64,000 nucleotides of DNA from Spirosoma sp. KCTC 42546. Lineage in GTDB: Bacteria > Bacteroidota > Bacteroidia > Cytophagales > Spirosomataceae. Positions within the stretch are counted from its first letter, which is position 1; each line of letters opens with the position of its first letter. Shown piece by piece: positions 42,811 through 51,826 of the stretch. The notes beneath the pieces were generated by a model. The model did not search any database. It was not told the origin of the DNA and saw only the letters and a list, made by a program, of their open reading frames with translations. The translations under genes and the position numbers were made by a program. The stretch is from NCBI RefSeq assembly GCF_006965485.1, contig NZ_CP041360.1, forward strand, positions 992,001 through 1,056,000, read 5' to 3'.

Positions 42811-43572
42811 ATGAGATACTTCCTGCTTTTCTGGGCAATCGGCTGGGCTTTCTTCCCAGCCTTCTCCCAGGCCATTACATCAGACGTCTACTCCTATACT
42901 CAGTTACCAGTTATCAATTATACGGGTTACGAGGAGCGAACCCTACTTGAAGGGGCTACCCGGGATTTTTCCCACTTACTCGTTCAAGCGATGACCTTAC
43001 AGGCCAATCAGCCTGGTCAACCCACCCAACAACTCGAAGAAGAGGCTGTCCTAATCATCAAAGCGGGCGAATTAACGCTGACGCTTGGCGGTAAACGCAA
43101 AACCCTGGGACCTGGTAGCGTGGTTGTGATCATGCCCGGCGACGACTATCTGATAGAAAATAAAGCAGCCCAGTCTCTCACTTATTACTTCATACGATAT
43201 ACGTCTAACGAAGTGCCTGATCTGGATATTTTTCAGCTAATGGGTCACTCATACTGGATCGACTGGCAGCAGGTAGCCTTTACTGATGACAAACGCGGGC
43301 GCGACCGACGGATGGTGCCCTGTTTCTCCGTGATGAGCAGCCGATTTGCCTTGCAGGTCACCACACTCAACCCCGGTTCAGAGCGTTATCCACCCCACAC
43401 CCACCGCGCAGCTGAACTCTCACTCATTCTTGACCATCCGGTTCAGGTGGAGATTGATGGGACAATGAAACGGGCGCAGGTGGGGGACCTCATTTTTGTG
43501 GAATCGGATATATCCCATAGCATTCAAAACAGTAGCCAGGAAGGCAGTACCTTCTTCTCGCTCCAATTTTAG
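42811..43572 (+). CDS. Secreted bicupin protein
   Basis: The 253-residue protein has a signal peptide (MRYFLLFWAIGWAFFPAFSQ) and two cupin domains (about 55-130 and 175-253). The first lacks metal ligands (EEEAVLIIKAGELTLTLGGK). The second keeps HTHRAAE, an HxHx3E metal site, and a late His in ESDISHSIQ. The arrangement recalls ureidoglycine aminohydrolase-type bicupins, but here it is exported and sits in a glycan locus. A sugar-related isomerase, lyase or binding role is possible. Function unknown. Confidence 0.75.
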   Translation: MRYFLLFWAIGWAFFPAFSQAITSDVYSYTQLPVINYTGYEERTLLEGATRDFSHLLVQAMTLQANQPGQPTQQLEEEAVLIIKAGELTLTLGGKRKTLGPGSVVVIMPGDDYLIENKAAQSLTYYFIRYTSNEVPDLDIFQLMGHSYWIDWQQVAFTDDKRGRDRRMVPCFSVMSSRFALQVTTLNPGSERYPPHTHRAAELSLILDHPVQVEIDGTMKRAQVGDLIFVESDISHSIQNSSQEGSTFFSLQF

Positions 43573-43599
43573 ACCTTAACTTCGGGCTATACGCTGATC

Positions 43600-44598
43600 A
43601 TGGTTAAAAAGACATTCTTACTGGTAACCCTGCTTACCGTTCATCTGACCTCGGTTTTTTCGCAAAATCGAACCCCTGTGCTCAGACAGGATGTACCCCT
43701 AGATTCTATTCGCCTGAGCGACCCGTTTATTCTGGCGGATAAAAAAACAGCAACGTACTATATGACCGGTACAGGAGGCATGTTATGGAAAAGCAGCGAC
43801 CTGAAAACATGGACTGGTCCTTTCTCCGTTGCCAGGACTGATCCTGAATCCTGGATGGGAAAGAACCCAATGATTTGGGCGGCAGAACTACACCCGTACA
43901 AGGATAAATACTACTATTTTGCCACCTTCACTAACCGGGAGGTGAAAATTGACACGGTCGGCGAGAACGTAATTGAGCGTCGGGCTTGTCATGTTTTAGT
44001 TAGTGATAAAGCCGAGGGGCCATATGTTCCCATGAAAGACCCTGTTTATCTGCCCGCTGACAAACCAACTTTAGATGGTACCCTGTGGGTAGATACGGAT
44101 AATAAGCCTTATATGGTTTATTGCTACGAATGGCTGCAAAACCTGAATGGAACCATTGAAAAGATCGAATTGAAGCCCGATTTAAGCGGTTCAATAGGCG
44201 AGGGGAAACTACTGTTTCGGGCCAGCGACAGTCCCTGGAGTCGTGAGCAATCGAATGGGAAGGTTGGTCCGAATAAAGTGACAGATGGACCGTATGTATT
44301 CCGTACCGGAAGCGGTAAGCTTGGTATGATCTGGACCAGTTGGATCTATGATGTTTATACACAAGGCGTCGCTTACTCAAAAAGTGGCACGCTGGATGGT
44401 CCCTGGGTACAGGAGCCAGAGCCTATAACTCCGCCTAATTTCGGCCATGGTATGTTGTTTCGTACCCTAACAGGCAAGTGGTTAATGTCCGTTCATAGCC
44501 ATAAAAAAAGTAACGGCCGTACGATACGTGTTCCCCATTTAGTTGAGGTGGACTTCTCTGGCGATAAGTTGGTGGTAGGGAAGCCTTATATACCTTGA
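43600..44598 (+). CDS. GH43-like glycoside hydrolase
   Basis: The 332-residue secreted protein has a signal peptide and a five-bladed-propeller pattern: LSDPFILADKKTATYYMTGT with the putative base Asp, LWKSSDLKTWTGPF, then LDGTLWVDTDNKPYMVYCYE with the pKa-modulating Asp. In the position where GH43 enzymes carry the catalytic Glu it has VTDGPYVFRTGSGKLGMIWT, an Asp. This change also occurs in some Bacteroidota GH43 relatives as I recall. It should act on arabinose-, xylose- or galactose-type linkages exported through the SusCD system. It is 27 bp after the cupin gene. Confidence 0.82.
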   Translation: MVKKTFLLVTLLTVHLTSVFSQNRTPVLRQDVPLDSIRLSDPFILADKKTATYYMTGTGGMLWKSSDLKTWTGPFSVARTDPESWMGKNPMIWAAELHPYKDKYYYFATFTNREVKIDTVGENVIERRACHVLVSDKAEGPYVPMKDPVYLPADKPTLDGTLWVDTDNKPYMVYCYEWLQNLNGTIEKIELKPDLSGSIGEGKLLFRASDSPWSREQSNGKVGPNKVTDGPYVFRTGSGKLGMIWTSWIYDVYTQGVAYSKSGTLDGPWVQEPEPITPPNFGHGMLFRTLTGKWLMSVHSHKKSNGRTIRVPHLVEVDFSGDKLVVGKPYIP

Positions 44599-44615
44599 GG
44601 TAATTGATAATGGGT

Positions 44616-44686
44616 AATGAATAATGTACAATGGATAATGAATAACCTGTTGATGATTATTCATTATCCATTGTACATTATTCATT
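44616..44686. repeat. Perfect 30-bp AT-rich palindrome
   Basis: The arms 44616-44645 and 44657-44686 are exact reverse complements made of aatgaataatgtacaatgga and related words, with an 11-nt loop. It lies in the convergent gap between the GH43-like gene and the efflux operon. Confidence 0.88.
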
Positions 44687-44696
44687 AAACCAATGG

Positions 44697-46130
44697 CTAT
44701 CTCCAGCCGCCACCCAATGCCCGGTACGTATTAACCTGGGCATTCAGTTGCTGCACTTTAGTTTCAATAAGCTCCATTCTGGCTTCCAGTACATCCCGCT
44801 GCGTCAGTAACACTTCCATATAATCGGCTCTGGCGGAGGTGAATAACTTGAGCGATATGCTGGTCGACTGCGTCAGTGCCTGCACTTGGTTATTCTTCTG
44901 AACGTACTTCTGCCCCAGGTTATCCATGTTTGATAGTTGATTGGCTACCTCGATATAGGCATTCAGTACCGTTTTCTCGTAATTGTAAACGGCCTGTATT
45001 TGCTTTGAATTAGCCGTTCTATACGTTGCTGTGATAGCAGTCTTATTCACCACCGGACCCGCTAAACCACCCAGGAGTGAAGCCACCAATGATTGTGGGG
45101 CGTTCAGCAGATAGAGTGGGTTGTAGGACATGAAACCCAGAAACGCTGTAATATTCAGCGATGGATAAAAGTTAGCTCTGGCTACGACTACGTCCAGTTT
45201 AGCTGCCTCCAGATTTAATTCAGCCTGTTTGATATCAGGCCGGTTCGCTAGTAACTGCGATGGAAGGCCCGCGTTAACCTTCGTAGGAGTTAACTCACCA
45301 AAGCCCTGAGAATTCCGTTGAACGTGTTGCGGAAATCGACCCACCAGGAAATTAATCCGGTTTTCCGTCTCTACAATCCGTTGCTGAATTTCGTACTGAA
45401 GGCTTTGCGTTTTGTATACTTCGGCCTCAAACCGGCGAACGGCCAGTTCGGTCACCTTAGCCGCTTCTTTTTCCTGCTTCGTAATCGATAGGGCGTTATT
45501 CAGGATCGTAATGTTATTCTGAATAATACTCAGCTGGTTATCATACGCCATCAGCTCATAATAATTGTTGGCGATTTCGGCAACCAGATTGGTAACCTGG
45601 AAATTTTTTCCTTCTATAGAAGCCAGGTAATTGTAAATGGCCGCTTTTTTGGAGTTCCGCAGCTTCCGCCAGATATCCACTTCCCAACTAACCGTTGGGC
45701 CAACGAAGAAATTAGGTAATACAGAAGGCGTTGGTACCCCCGGCCGTATCTCGGTGAATTCATCAGCAGCTCCCTGGCTGGTGTAACGCGACACTTTGTC
45801 GACGCCAGCTCCCCCGCCAAGCGTAACGAAGGGTCGGTAGGCTCCGCTTCTGGCTAAAACTTCGTTATTGGAAACCTGGATTTCCTGTAACGTAATATTT
45901 AACTCCTGGTTGTTATACAGCGCCGAATCAATCAGGGCTGTCAGGTTGGGGTCCGTAAAATACTGCCGCCAGCTTGTTTTTGCTGAGTTGGTAGAGTCCT
46001 GCGAGTTGTAAAAACTCGCAGGTACTGATTTATTCTCTGTTTTCTGAGTCAGACGCGGTACGCTACAGGCGGCATTGAACAGGACAATGAGCGTAATACC
46101 GGCCCAATTCGCAATTTGTTTATTAGTCAT
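44697..46130 (-). CDS. RND efflux outer-membrane factor (OprM/TolC-like)
   Basis: The 477-residue lipoprotein has a signal with lipobox (IVLFNAAC) and the two repeated outer-membrane efflux protein domains. YNNQELNITLQEIQVSNNEV and RPDIKQAELNLEAAKLDVVV are the conserved helices. It should form the trimeric outer-membrane channel of the pump. The ATG at 46130 is chosen. It overlaps the end of the RND permease gene by 8 bp, indicating coupling. An alternative start at 46178 would lie deep inside that gene. Confidence 0.93.
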   Translation of the reverse strand: MTNKQIANWAGITLIVLFNAACSVPRLTQKTENKSVPASFYNSQDSTNSAKTSWRQYFTDPNLTALIDSALYNNQELNITLQEIQVSNNEVLARSGAYRPFVTLGGGAGVDKVSRYTSQGAADEFTEIRPGVPTPSVLPNFFVGPTVSWEVDIWRKLRNSKKAAIYNYLASIEGKNFQVTNLVAEIANNYYELMAYDNQLSIIQNNITILNNALSITKQEKEAAKVTELAVRRFEAEVYKTQSLQYEIQQRIVETENRINFLVGRFPQHVQRNSQGFGELTPTKVNAGLPSQLLANRPDIKQAELNLEAAKLDVVVARANFYPSLNITAFLGFMSYNPLYLLNAPQSLVASLLGGLAGPVVNKTAITATYRTANSKQIQAVYNYEKTVLNAYIEVANQLSNMDNLGQKYVQKNNQVQALTQSTSISLKLFTSARADYMEVLLTQRDVLEARMELIETKVQQLNAQVNTYRALGGGWR

Positions 46131-49100
46131 TGATTTCGCTTTCTTCAGGTTGTGGGAAAAGGTCAACAGAGTGAACAAGGTTTTCGGTCAACGAATCCTC
46201 TTCTTCATCTTTAATCATCTTCCGCCCATCGGCCAGACTACCAAATATGTAATATAAGCCAGGGATGATGATGACCCCGAAAATGGTTCCGAACAACATA
46301 CCTCCCATGGCAGACGCACCAATGGTACGGTTACCGATAGCACCTGCGCCCGATGCACTAATCAACGGGATCAGACCGGCCACAAAGGCAAAGGAGGTCA
46401 TTAAGATCGGGCGGAAACGAACCCGGGCTCCTTCAATAGCTGCGTTCAGAATCGTTTCGCCCTGCTGGCGTTTCTGAACCGCAAACTCCACGATCAGTAC
46501 GGCGTTTTTACCTAAAAGCCCCACCAGCATGATCAGACCAATCTGGGCATAGATGTTGTTTTCCAGCCCCATGAGCTTTAGCAACAGGAATGAACCGAAT
46601 ATCCCAACCGGTAAGGAGAACACCACCGCCAATGGAATAATAAAGCTTTCGTACTGGGCGGCCAATACCATGTATACGAAGGCCAGTACGATCAGGAATA
46701 CATACAGCGATTCGTTCCCCCGGATCGACTCGTCATACGAAAGGCCTTCAAATGCGATATCGTATCCTCTTGGCAAGGTCTTGGCAGAAACTTCCCGTAT
46801 GGCCTGGATGGCGTCGGCCGTTGTATAGCCTTTAGCCGGAAGGCCCTGAATAGCCGCTGAATTGTACAAATTGAAGCGGGTGATTTCATTGGGTCCCTGT
46901 CCTTTTTTCAATCTCATGAAGGCTGAGTAAGGTACCATTTCGCCCGCATCGTTTTTGACAAAAAGCTTTAGAAGGTCGGTTGGAAGTCGTCTGAAACCGG
47001 GATCAGACTGCACGTACACTTTGAAGAACTGGTTATATTTAATAAACCCTTGTTCGTAGGTACTACCAATCATGATGTTCAGGTTGTCCATCGCTTTCCC
47101 GATAGACACACCTTTTTGCATGGCCAGATTATTGTCGATTTCCAGTTCGTACTGCGGATAATTGGCGGCAAAGAAGGTAAACAAGCCGGTTAGCTCTTTA
47201 CGTTTGCCCAAATCCTCCATGAACTGCTTGTTGATTTTGTCGAACTCACGGTAGTCCGTATCGGTCGTTTTATCCAGCAAACGCATCGAGAAACCGCCTG
47301 ATGTACCAAAGCCAGGAATAGCGGGTGGTTCGAAGAATTCGACTACGGCTCCAAGACCTCTCGTTTTACCTTCCAGTTCTTCCATTATTTCCTTCACGTT
47401 CTTGTCGCGATCTCCCCAGGGTTTCAGGTTGATCAGACAGGTACCGGCGTTGGATCCCCGTCCTTCGGTCATGATCTCGTAACCGGCCAGCGACGATACG
47501 GATTCGATCCCAGGAACTTCTTCGCAAATTTTCTGAAGCCGTCGGGATACCTCGTTAGTTTTTTCGAGCGTAGAACCTGGTGGCGTCTGGATAATGGCAT
47601 AAATCGTACTCTGGTCTTCGTTCGGAATAAAGCCAGCTGGCAGGATTTTATTCACGAGTACGATTCCCGCACAGAAACCTATTAAGATGGCGAACGTAAC
47701 GAAACGGCGGCTGACGATTAATTTTAACAGACCTACATACCAACCGGTCATTTTATCAAATCCCCGGTTGAAACTGTCGAGGGCCCGGGTTAGCGGATTT
47801 TTCTTGGGGGGATGTCCATGATGATTTCTTAGCAACATGGCGCACAAAACGGGGGTAAGCGTTAGGGCGATCAAAGCCGAAATCACAATAGAACTAGCCA
47901 TAGTGATGGAGAACTGTCGGTAAAACGTACCAACCGGACCCGACATGAAAGAGATGGGCAGGAATACCGATACCATAACCAGGGTAATCGCGATAATGGC
48001 CCCACTGATCTCGCCAAGCACTTTTCGGACCGCACCAAAGGGTGTTATATGCGGTTCTTCTTCCATCTTGGCGTGCACGGCCTCCACCACCACAATGGCA
48101 TCATCGACCACAATACCAATGGCCAGTACGAGCGCAAAGAGTGTAATTAAGTTGATGGAGAGCCCAAACGCCTGAATCACAAAAAACGCCCCGATCAGGG
48201 ATACCGGAACCGCCAGAATCGGGATCAGGGTAGAGCGCCAGTCGCCCAGGAAGATAAATACAACCAGAGCAACCAGAATAAACGCATCTCGTAACGTATC
48301 AATTACCTGCTCGATAGAGGCATCCAGGAAGTTGGATACGTCATAGCTGATCTTATAATCGACCCCCGGAGGAAAGGAGGTTTTCATTACCTCCAGTTTC
48401 TTCTTCACTTCTTCAATGACGTCACTGGCATTACTACCATAGTTTTGCCGCAGTACAATAGCTGCCGACGCGTGACCATCCAGGTTGGAATAGATGTCAA
48501 AGAATTCACTTCCTAATTCAACCCGGGCTATATCGCGCAGGTGTATGCTCTCTCCTTCCGAATTAGCCCGTATAATGATCCCTTCGTACTCTTCCGGTTT
48601 ATTATACCGGCCTTTGTACGTAAGCACGTATTCCAGCGACTGGGCGGCTATGCCGGAACTTTGACCAATCCGGCCCGGCCGACCAATAATACTTTGCTCG
48701 CCAATGGCCTTCATCACTTCCTCGGTAGAAATGTTATAGGCCCGCATGCGCTCTGGATTTAACCAAACGCGCATAGCATAGCGTCGACTACCTAATATTT
48801 GTGCTCTGGCTACCCCTTTGGTCCGTTGGATCTCGGGGATCATTTTAACCGTAGCGTAGTTGAATAGGAATTTTTCGTCAATACTCTTTTCCTTAGAATA
48901 GAGGTTAACGTACATCAACATACTGGGCTGAACAGGCGAAATAATAACCCCTTCCCGCTGAACCAGTTCGGGCAGGAGCGGCATAACCTGGTCCACCCTG
49001 GTTTTCACCCTGATAACAGCGGTATTGGGATCCGTACCCGGTTCAAAAATAATGCGGAGGGTAGCTTCACCAGCACTGGTGGCGTCGGTGGCGATATAGC

Positions 49101-49326
49101 GCATATCCTGAACACCGTTGATGGCCTGTTCCAGGGTGATCAGTGTGGATTTTACCAATACATCAGCACTGGATCCAGGATAGGCAATAAATATATTGAC
49201 GGTTGTAGGCGCAATATCCGGGAATTGAGAAATGGGCAATTTCTCAATAGCCAGTATACCGATAAAGACGATCATGACCGATATCACAATAGCGAATACG
49301 GGTCTGCGTATGAATTTACTGAACAT
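46123..49326 (-). CDS. RND-family multidrug efflux permease (HAE1/AcrB-like)
   Basis: The 1067-residue inner-membrane protein has 12 expected helices and the HAE1 signatures: the start FSKFIRRPVFAIVISVMIVF, GIVVDDAIVVVEAVHAKMEE in helix 4 with the proton-relay Asp pair, and GLLGKNAVLIVEFAVQ near the end. Two large periplasmic loops are present. It should export drugs, dyes or fatty-acid-like compounds in exchange for protons. It lies between the adaptor gene and the outer-membrane factor. The C-terminus ends with an acidic tail that overlaps the next gene. Confidence 0.96.
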   Translation of the reverse strand: MFSKFIRRPVFAIVISVMIVFIGILAIEKLPISQFPDIAPTTVNIFIAYPGSSADVLVKSTLITLEQAINGVQDMRYIATDATSAGEATLRIIFEPGTDPNTAVIRVKTRVDQVMPLLPELVQREGVIISPVQPSMLMYVNLYSKEKSIDEKFLFNYATVKMIPEIQRTKGVARAQILGSRRYAMRVWLNPERMRAYNISTEEVMKAIGEQSIIGRPGRIGQSSGIAAQSLEYVLTYKGRYNKPEEYEGIIIRANSEGESIHLRDIARVELGSEFFDIYSNLDGHASAAIVLRQNYGSNASDVIEEVKKKLEVMKTSFPPGVDYKISYDVSNFLDASIEQVIDTLRDAFILVALVVFIFLGDWRSTLIPILAVPVSLIGAFFVIQAFGLSINLITLFALVLAIGIVVDDAIVVVEAVHAKMEEEPHITPFGAVRKVLGEISGAIIAITLVMVSVFLPISFMSGPVGTFYRQFSITMASSIVISALIALTLTPVLCAMLLRNHHGHPPKKNPLTRALDSFNRGFDKMTGWYVGLLKLIVSRRFVTFAILIGFCAGIVLVNKILPAGFIPNEDQSTIYAIIQTPPGSTLEKTNEVSRRLQKICEEVPGIESVSSLAGYEIMTEGRGSNAGTCLINLKPWGDRDKNVKEIMEELEGKTRGLGAVVEFFEPPAIPGFGTSGGFSMRLLDKTTDTDYREFDKINKQFMEDLGKRKELTGLFTFFAANYPQYELEIDNNLAMQKGVSIGKAMDNLNIMIGSTYEQGFIKYNQFFKVYVQSDPGFRRLPTDLLKLFVKNDAGEMVPYSAFMRLKKGQGPNEITRFNLYNSAAIQGLPAKGYTTADAIQAIREVSAKTLPRGYDIAFEGLSYDESIRGNESLYVFLIVLAFVYMVLAAQYESFIIPLAVVFSLPVGIFGSFLLLKLMGLENNIYAQIGLIMLVGLLGKNAVLIVEFAVQKRQQGETILNAAIEGARVRFRPILMTSFAFVAGLIPLISASGAGAIGNRTIGASAMGGMLFGTIFGVIIIPGLYYIFGSLADGRKMIKDEEEDSLTENLVHSVDLFPQPEESEIND

Positions 49327-49342
49327 AACGTCTACTTTAAGG

Positions 49343-49449
49343 AATGTAAAATGAATAATGTAAAATGAATAATCGGGGCCGCCGTTCGGAATAATGATCT
49401 GATAATGAGACGATTTTCATTATACATTTTTCATTATTCATTATACATT
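49343..49449. repeat. Imperfect AT-rich palindrome between adaptor and RND genes
   Basis: Left words aatgtaaaatgaataatgta pair imperfectly with right words attattcattatacattt, around a GC-rich centre (cggggccgccg). It shares its vocabulary with the palindromes at 44616-44686 and 63590-63740. It lies inside the efflux operon. Confidence 0.75.
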
Positions 49450-49452
49450 TAT

Positions 49453-50535
49453 TTATTCGGCATATAAACTTAGATTAGAGATGACTGAATCAGGTTTTAC
49501 GAACTTGTAGTGTATTTTTTCATTTTCGCGTACCTGACGTAAGCCTTCCAGAAGGATCTTATCATCTTTAGTCAAACCAGTCCGAACAACAAAAATGTGG
49601 GGCATTTCTGCAGCTATGGTGATTTCCCGGGATCTAATTTTATTGTCTTTATCCACTATATACACATACTTCTTTTCAAGGACTTCGAACGTGGCTTTCT
49701 GTGGAATAATCAGAGCATTTTTAAGCGGTAAAGTCATTTGGATATTACCCGTTTCGCCATGACGTAACAGCCCGTTCGGGTTTGGGAAGGTAGCCCGAAA
49801 CGCAATGTTTCCGGTTTCGTTGTTGAAGTCGGCTTCAATTGTTTGAACCACGCCCGGATGATCATACACTCGCTGATTGGCCATCAGTAGGTTTACACTA
49901 GTCAGATTTTCCTGCTGAGCGTGGGTTTTATAGTTCAGGTACTCGGCTTCGGGTACGTTGAAGTACACCCACATTTTGCTGTTATCGGAGAGTGTAGTCA
50001 GTAAATCACCCTCATTAACAAGGCTACCCAACCGTACCTGAAAGTGGTCCATGATACCATCGAAAGGCGCTCTTACCTCGGTAAATCCAAGGTGAATCTG
50101 CGCTACAGATACTTCAGCTTTCGCTTTGTCTAACTTGGCTTTGGCCAGAGCCAATTCATTTTTTGAAACAATATTACTATCCGCCAGTAGTTTTGTGTTT
50201 TTGTATTCGACGTCTACAAAATTGGCTTCAGCCTGTGCTTTCAGTAATTCAGCCTGGTATTGAATTGGCAGAATCTGAAACATGAGCTGCCCTTTTTTAA
50301 CGTACTGGCCTTCGTCTACGAAGATTTTCTGTAAGTAACCCTTTTCCAGCGCTCTTATTTCGATGTGCTGGATCGAGTGGATTTGAGATACGTAATCATT
50401 TGTGATCGTCGTGTCTTTTTTCAGTGGACTGGTCACCAGATAGTTGACTTCTTCTTCCTTTTCTTCTTCTTTATGTGAACAGCTTGTAAAGCACCACAAG
50501 GCACACAAGCTCATGAGCATGAGCATTCTATTCAT
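49453..50535 (-). CDS. RND periplasmic adaptor (membrane fusion protein)
   Basis: The 360-residue lipoprotein has a lipobox (LCALWCFTSC), an acidic spacer (KEEEKEEEVN), the lipoyl/hairpin region (FVDEGQYVKKGQLMFQILPI, ADSNIVSKNELALAKAKLDK) and a beta-barrel domain (GETGNIQMTLPLKNALIIPQ). It links the RND permease to the outer-membrane factor. The ATG at 50535 starts the signal peptide, whereas 50571 would add 12 residues. It is the first gene of the minus-strand efflux operon. Confidence 0.93.
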   Translation of the reverse strand: MNRMLMLMSLCALWCFTSCSHKEEEKEEEVNYLVTSPLKKDTTITNDYVSQIHSIQHIEIRALEKGYLQKIFVDEGQYVKKGQLMFQILPIQYQAELLKAQAEANFVDVEYKNTKLLADSNIVSKNELALAKAKLDKAKAEVSVAQIHLGFTEVRAPFDGIMDHFQVRLGSLVNEGDLLTTLSDNSKMWVYFNVPEAEYLNYKTHAQQENLTSVNLLMANQRVYDHPGVVQTIEADFNNETGNIAFRATFPNPNGLLRHGETGNIQMTLPLKNALIIPQKATFEVLEKKYVYIVDKDNKIRSREITIAAEMPHIFVVRTGLTKDDKILLEGLRQVRENEKIHYKFVKPDSVISNLSLYAE

Positions 50536-50998
50536 AACTATCTTATTTTTTACACGAAACGATTTTGACAATTTTCAATTAGTGTTCTTGAACTATAGGA
50601 TCAACTATAAACGGGTTGTCGATGACTCCGGCAGCTGAAGAAGGGCTCGCTGATCACCCAAAAGCCAAAAGTGCCTGGTCGCCAATGGGCTTAGGATTGA
50701 CGAATACAAAGGTATTTTACCCACAGGCGGCCAACATTAAAAAATACTTAAGGGGCGATTAGAAATTCTTTAAACAATTATATTAGTAGGACAATACCGG
50801 GAATTTTCCGTAGCTGGCTGGCTTTTATCTGATTTTAATTGTATTATTTCTATGATAAGTTGTCATTGAATCAGCCGGGTTCGGGCGGAGTTGACGATTT
50901 TATTAAACGTAGATTAAAAGGGAATTAGAAGTCTATTCAATGGGTTAGATTAAACGATCGAGCCTATATAAATTGGCAGTTGGTAAAGCGGTATTCTC
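50536..50998. other. Divergent intergenic region with a possible small ORF
   Basis: These 463 bp separate the efflux operon from the response regulator gene. A 46-codon ORF on the plus strand (50622-50762) contains SPMGLGLTNTKVFYPQAANI and then KKYLRGD. This looks protein-like and could be the end of a decayed gene, but I cannot assign it. The remainder is AT-rich with no exact promoter consensus. Confidence 0.35.
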
Positions 50999-51688
50999 AT
51001 GCAAATATTACTCGTTGACGAAGACGCAAAACTGGCCTATTCCCTGAAGCGTAGTTTGAAGGAGCATGGCTTTAGGGTTTCAACAGCACTAGATGGCGCT
51101 ACTGCCCGAAAGTTGATTGAGTTTGGGGGAATCAATCTGGTCATACTGGAAACTAGCCTGCCCGATGTAAGTGGGTATGAGCTATGTCGCGATATCCGCA
51201 CCCAAAATGCTCACATCCCTATTATTATCCTTACGAACCAGGGAAGCATTGACTGTAAATTGGCCGGGTTCGATGCCGGGTCTGATGACTATATTGTTAA
51301 GCCCGTTGAGTTTAGTGAGCTGCTGGTCCGGATTAAGTCAAGCATAAAACGCAGTTATCAATCCTATGAGTCTGGATTAGGTGAGTCGACTCAGCTAACC
51401 ATGGCCGACTTGACCCTGGATTTACGGGAAAAGACTGTAATCAGAGCTGGTAATAAACACATCAACGTGACACCTCGTGAGTTTGCCATCCTGGAGTATT
51501 TCTTACGAAACCAGGGAACGGTACTCAGCCGCGAAGAAATTACACAGAACGTATGGGACATGCCCGTTGGGGTAGGCACTAATCTACTCAACGTATATAT
51601 CAACTCGCTACGAAAAAAAATTGATAAAGATTTCGAGACAAAACTGATTCACACCCGTAAAGGAATTGGTTTTGTGATGAAGGAATAG
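50999..51688 (+). CDS. OmpR-family response regulator with Glu at the phosphorylation site
   Basis: The 229-residue protein has a receiver domain (1-115) and a C-terminal winged-helix Trans_reg_C domain (about 130-228, with INVTPREFAILEYFLRNQGT and the ending HTRKGIGFVMKE). The acidic pair D7/E8-D9, Thr79 and Lys101 (IVKPVEF) are present. At the phospho-acceptor position the motif reads LVILETSLPDVSG, so Glu51 replaces the usual Asp. Glu can mimic the phosphorylated state, so it may be permanently active. No histidine kinase is adjacent. Lying divergent from the efflux operon, it may regulate it, which is inferred from position. Confidence 0.9.
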   Translation: MQILLVDEDAKLAYSLKRSLKEHGFRVSTALDGATARKLIEFGGINLVILETSLPDVSGYELCRDIRTQNAHIPIIILTNQGSIDCKLAGFDAGSDDYIVKPVEFSELLVRIKSSIKRSYQSYESGLGESTQLTMADLTLDLREKTVIRAGNKHINVTPREFAILEYFLRNQGTVLSREEITQNVWDMPVGVGTNLLNVYINSLRKKIDKDFETKLIHTRKGIGFVMKE

Positions 51689-51826
51689 CATGCTGCTTAA
51701 ATCGCGATGAATCAATCGTCGGGCTTATGCCATTGGCTGGCCAAGCCCAATCAACAAAATTAGTAAGCTTATAATTTTGAAGTATTTAAGGGTTTATTAC
51801 AACTTTGCTTATAAATCCTGTATTGA

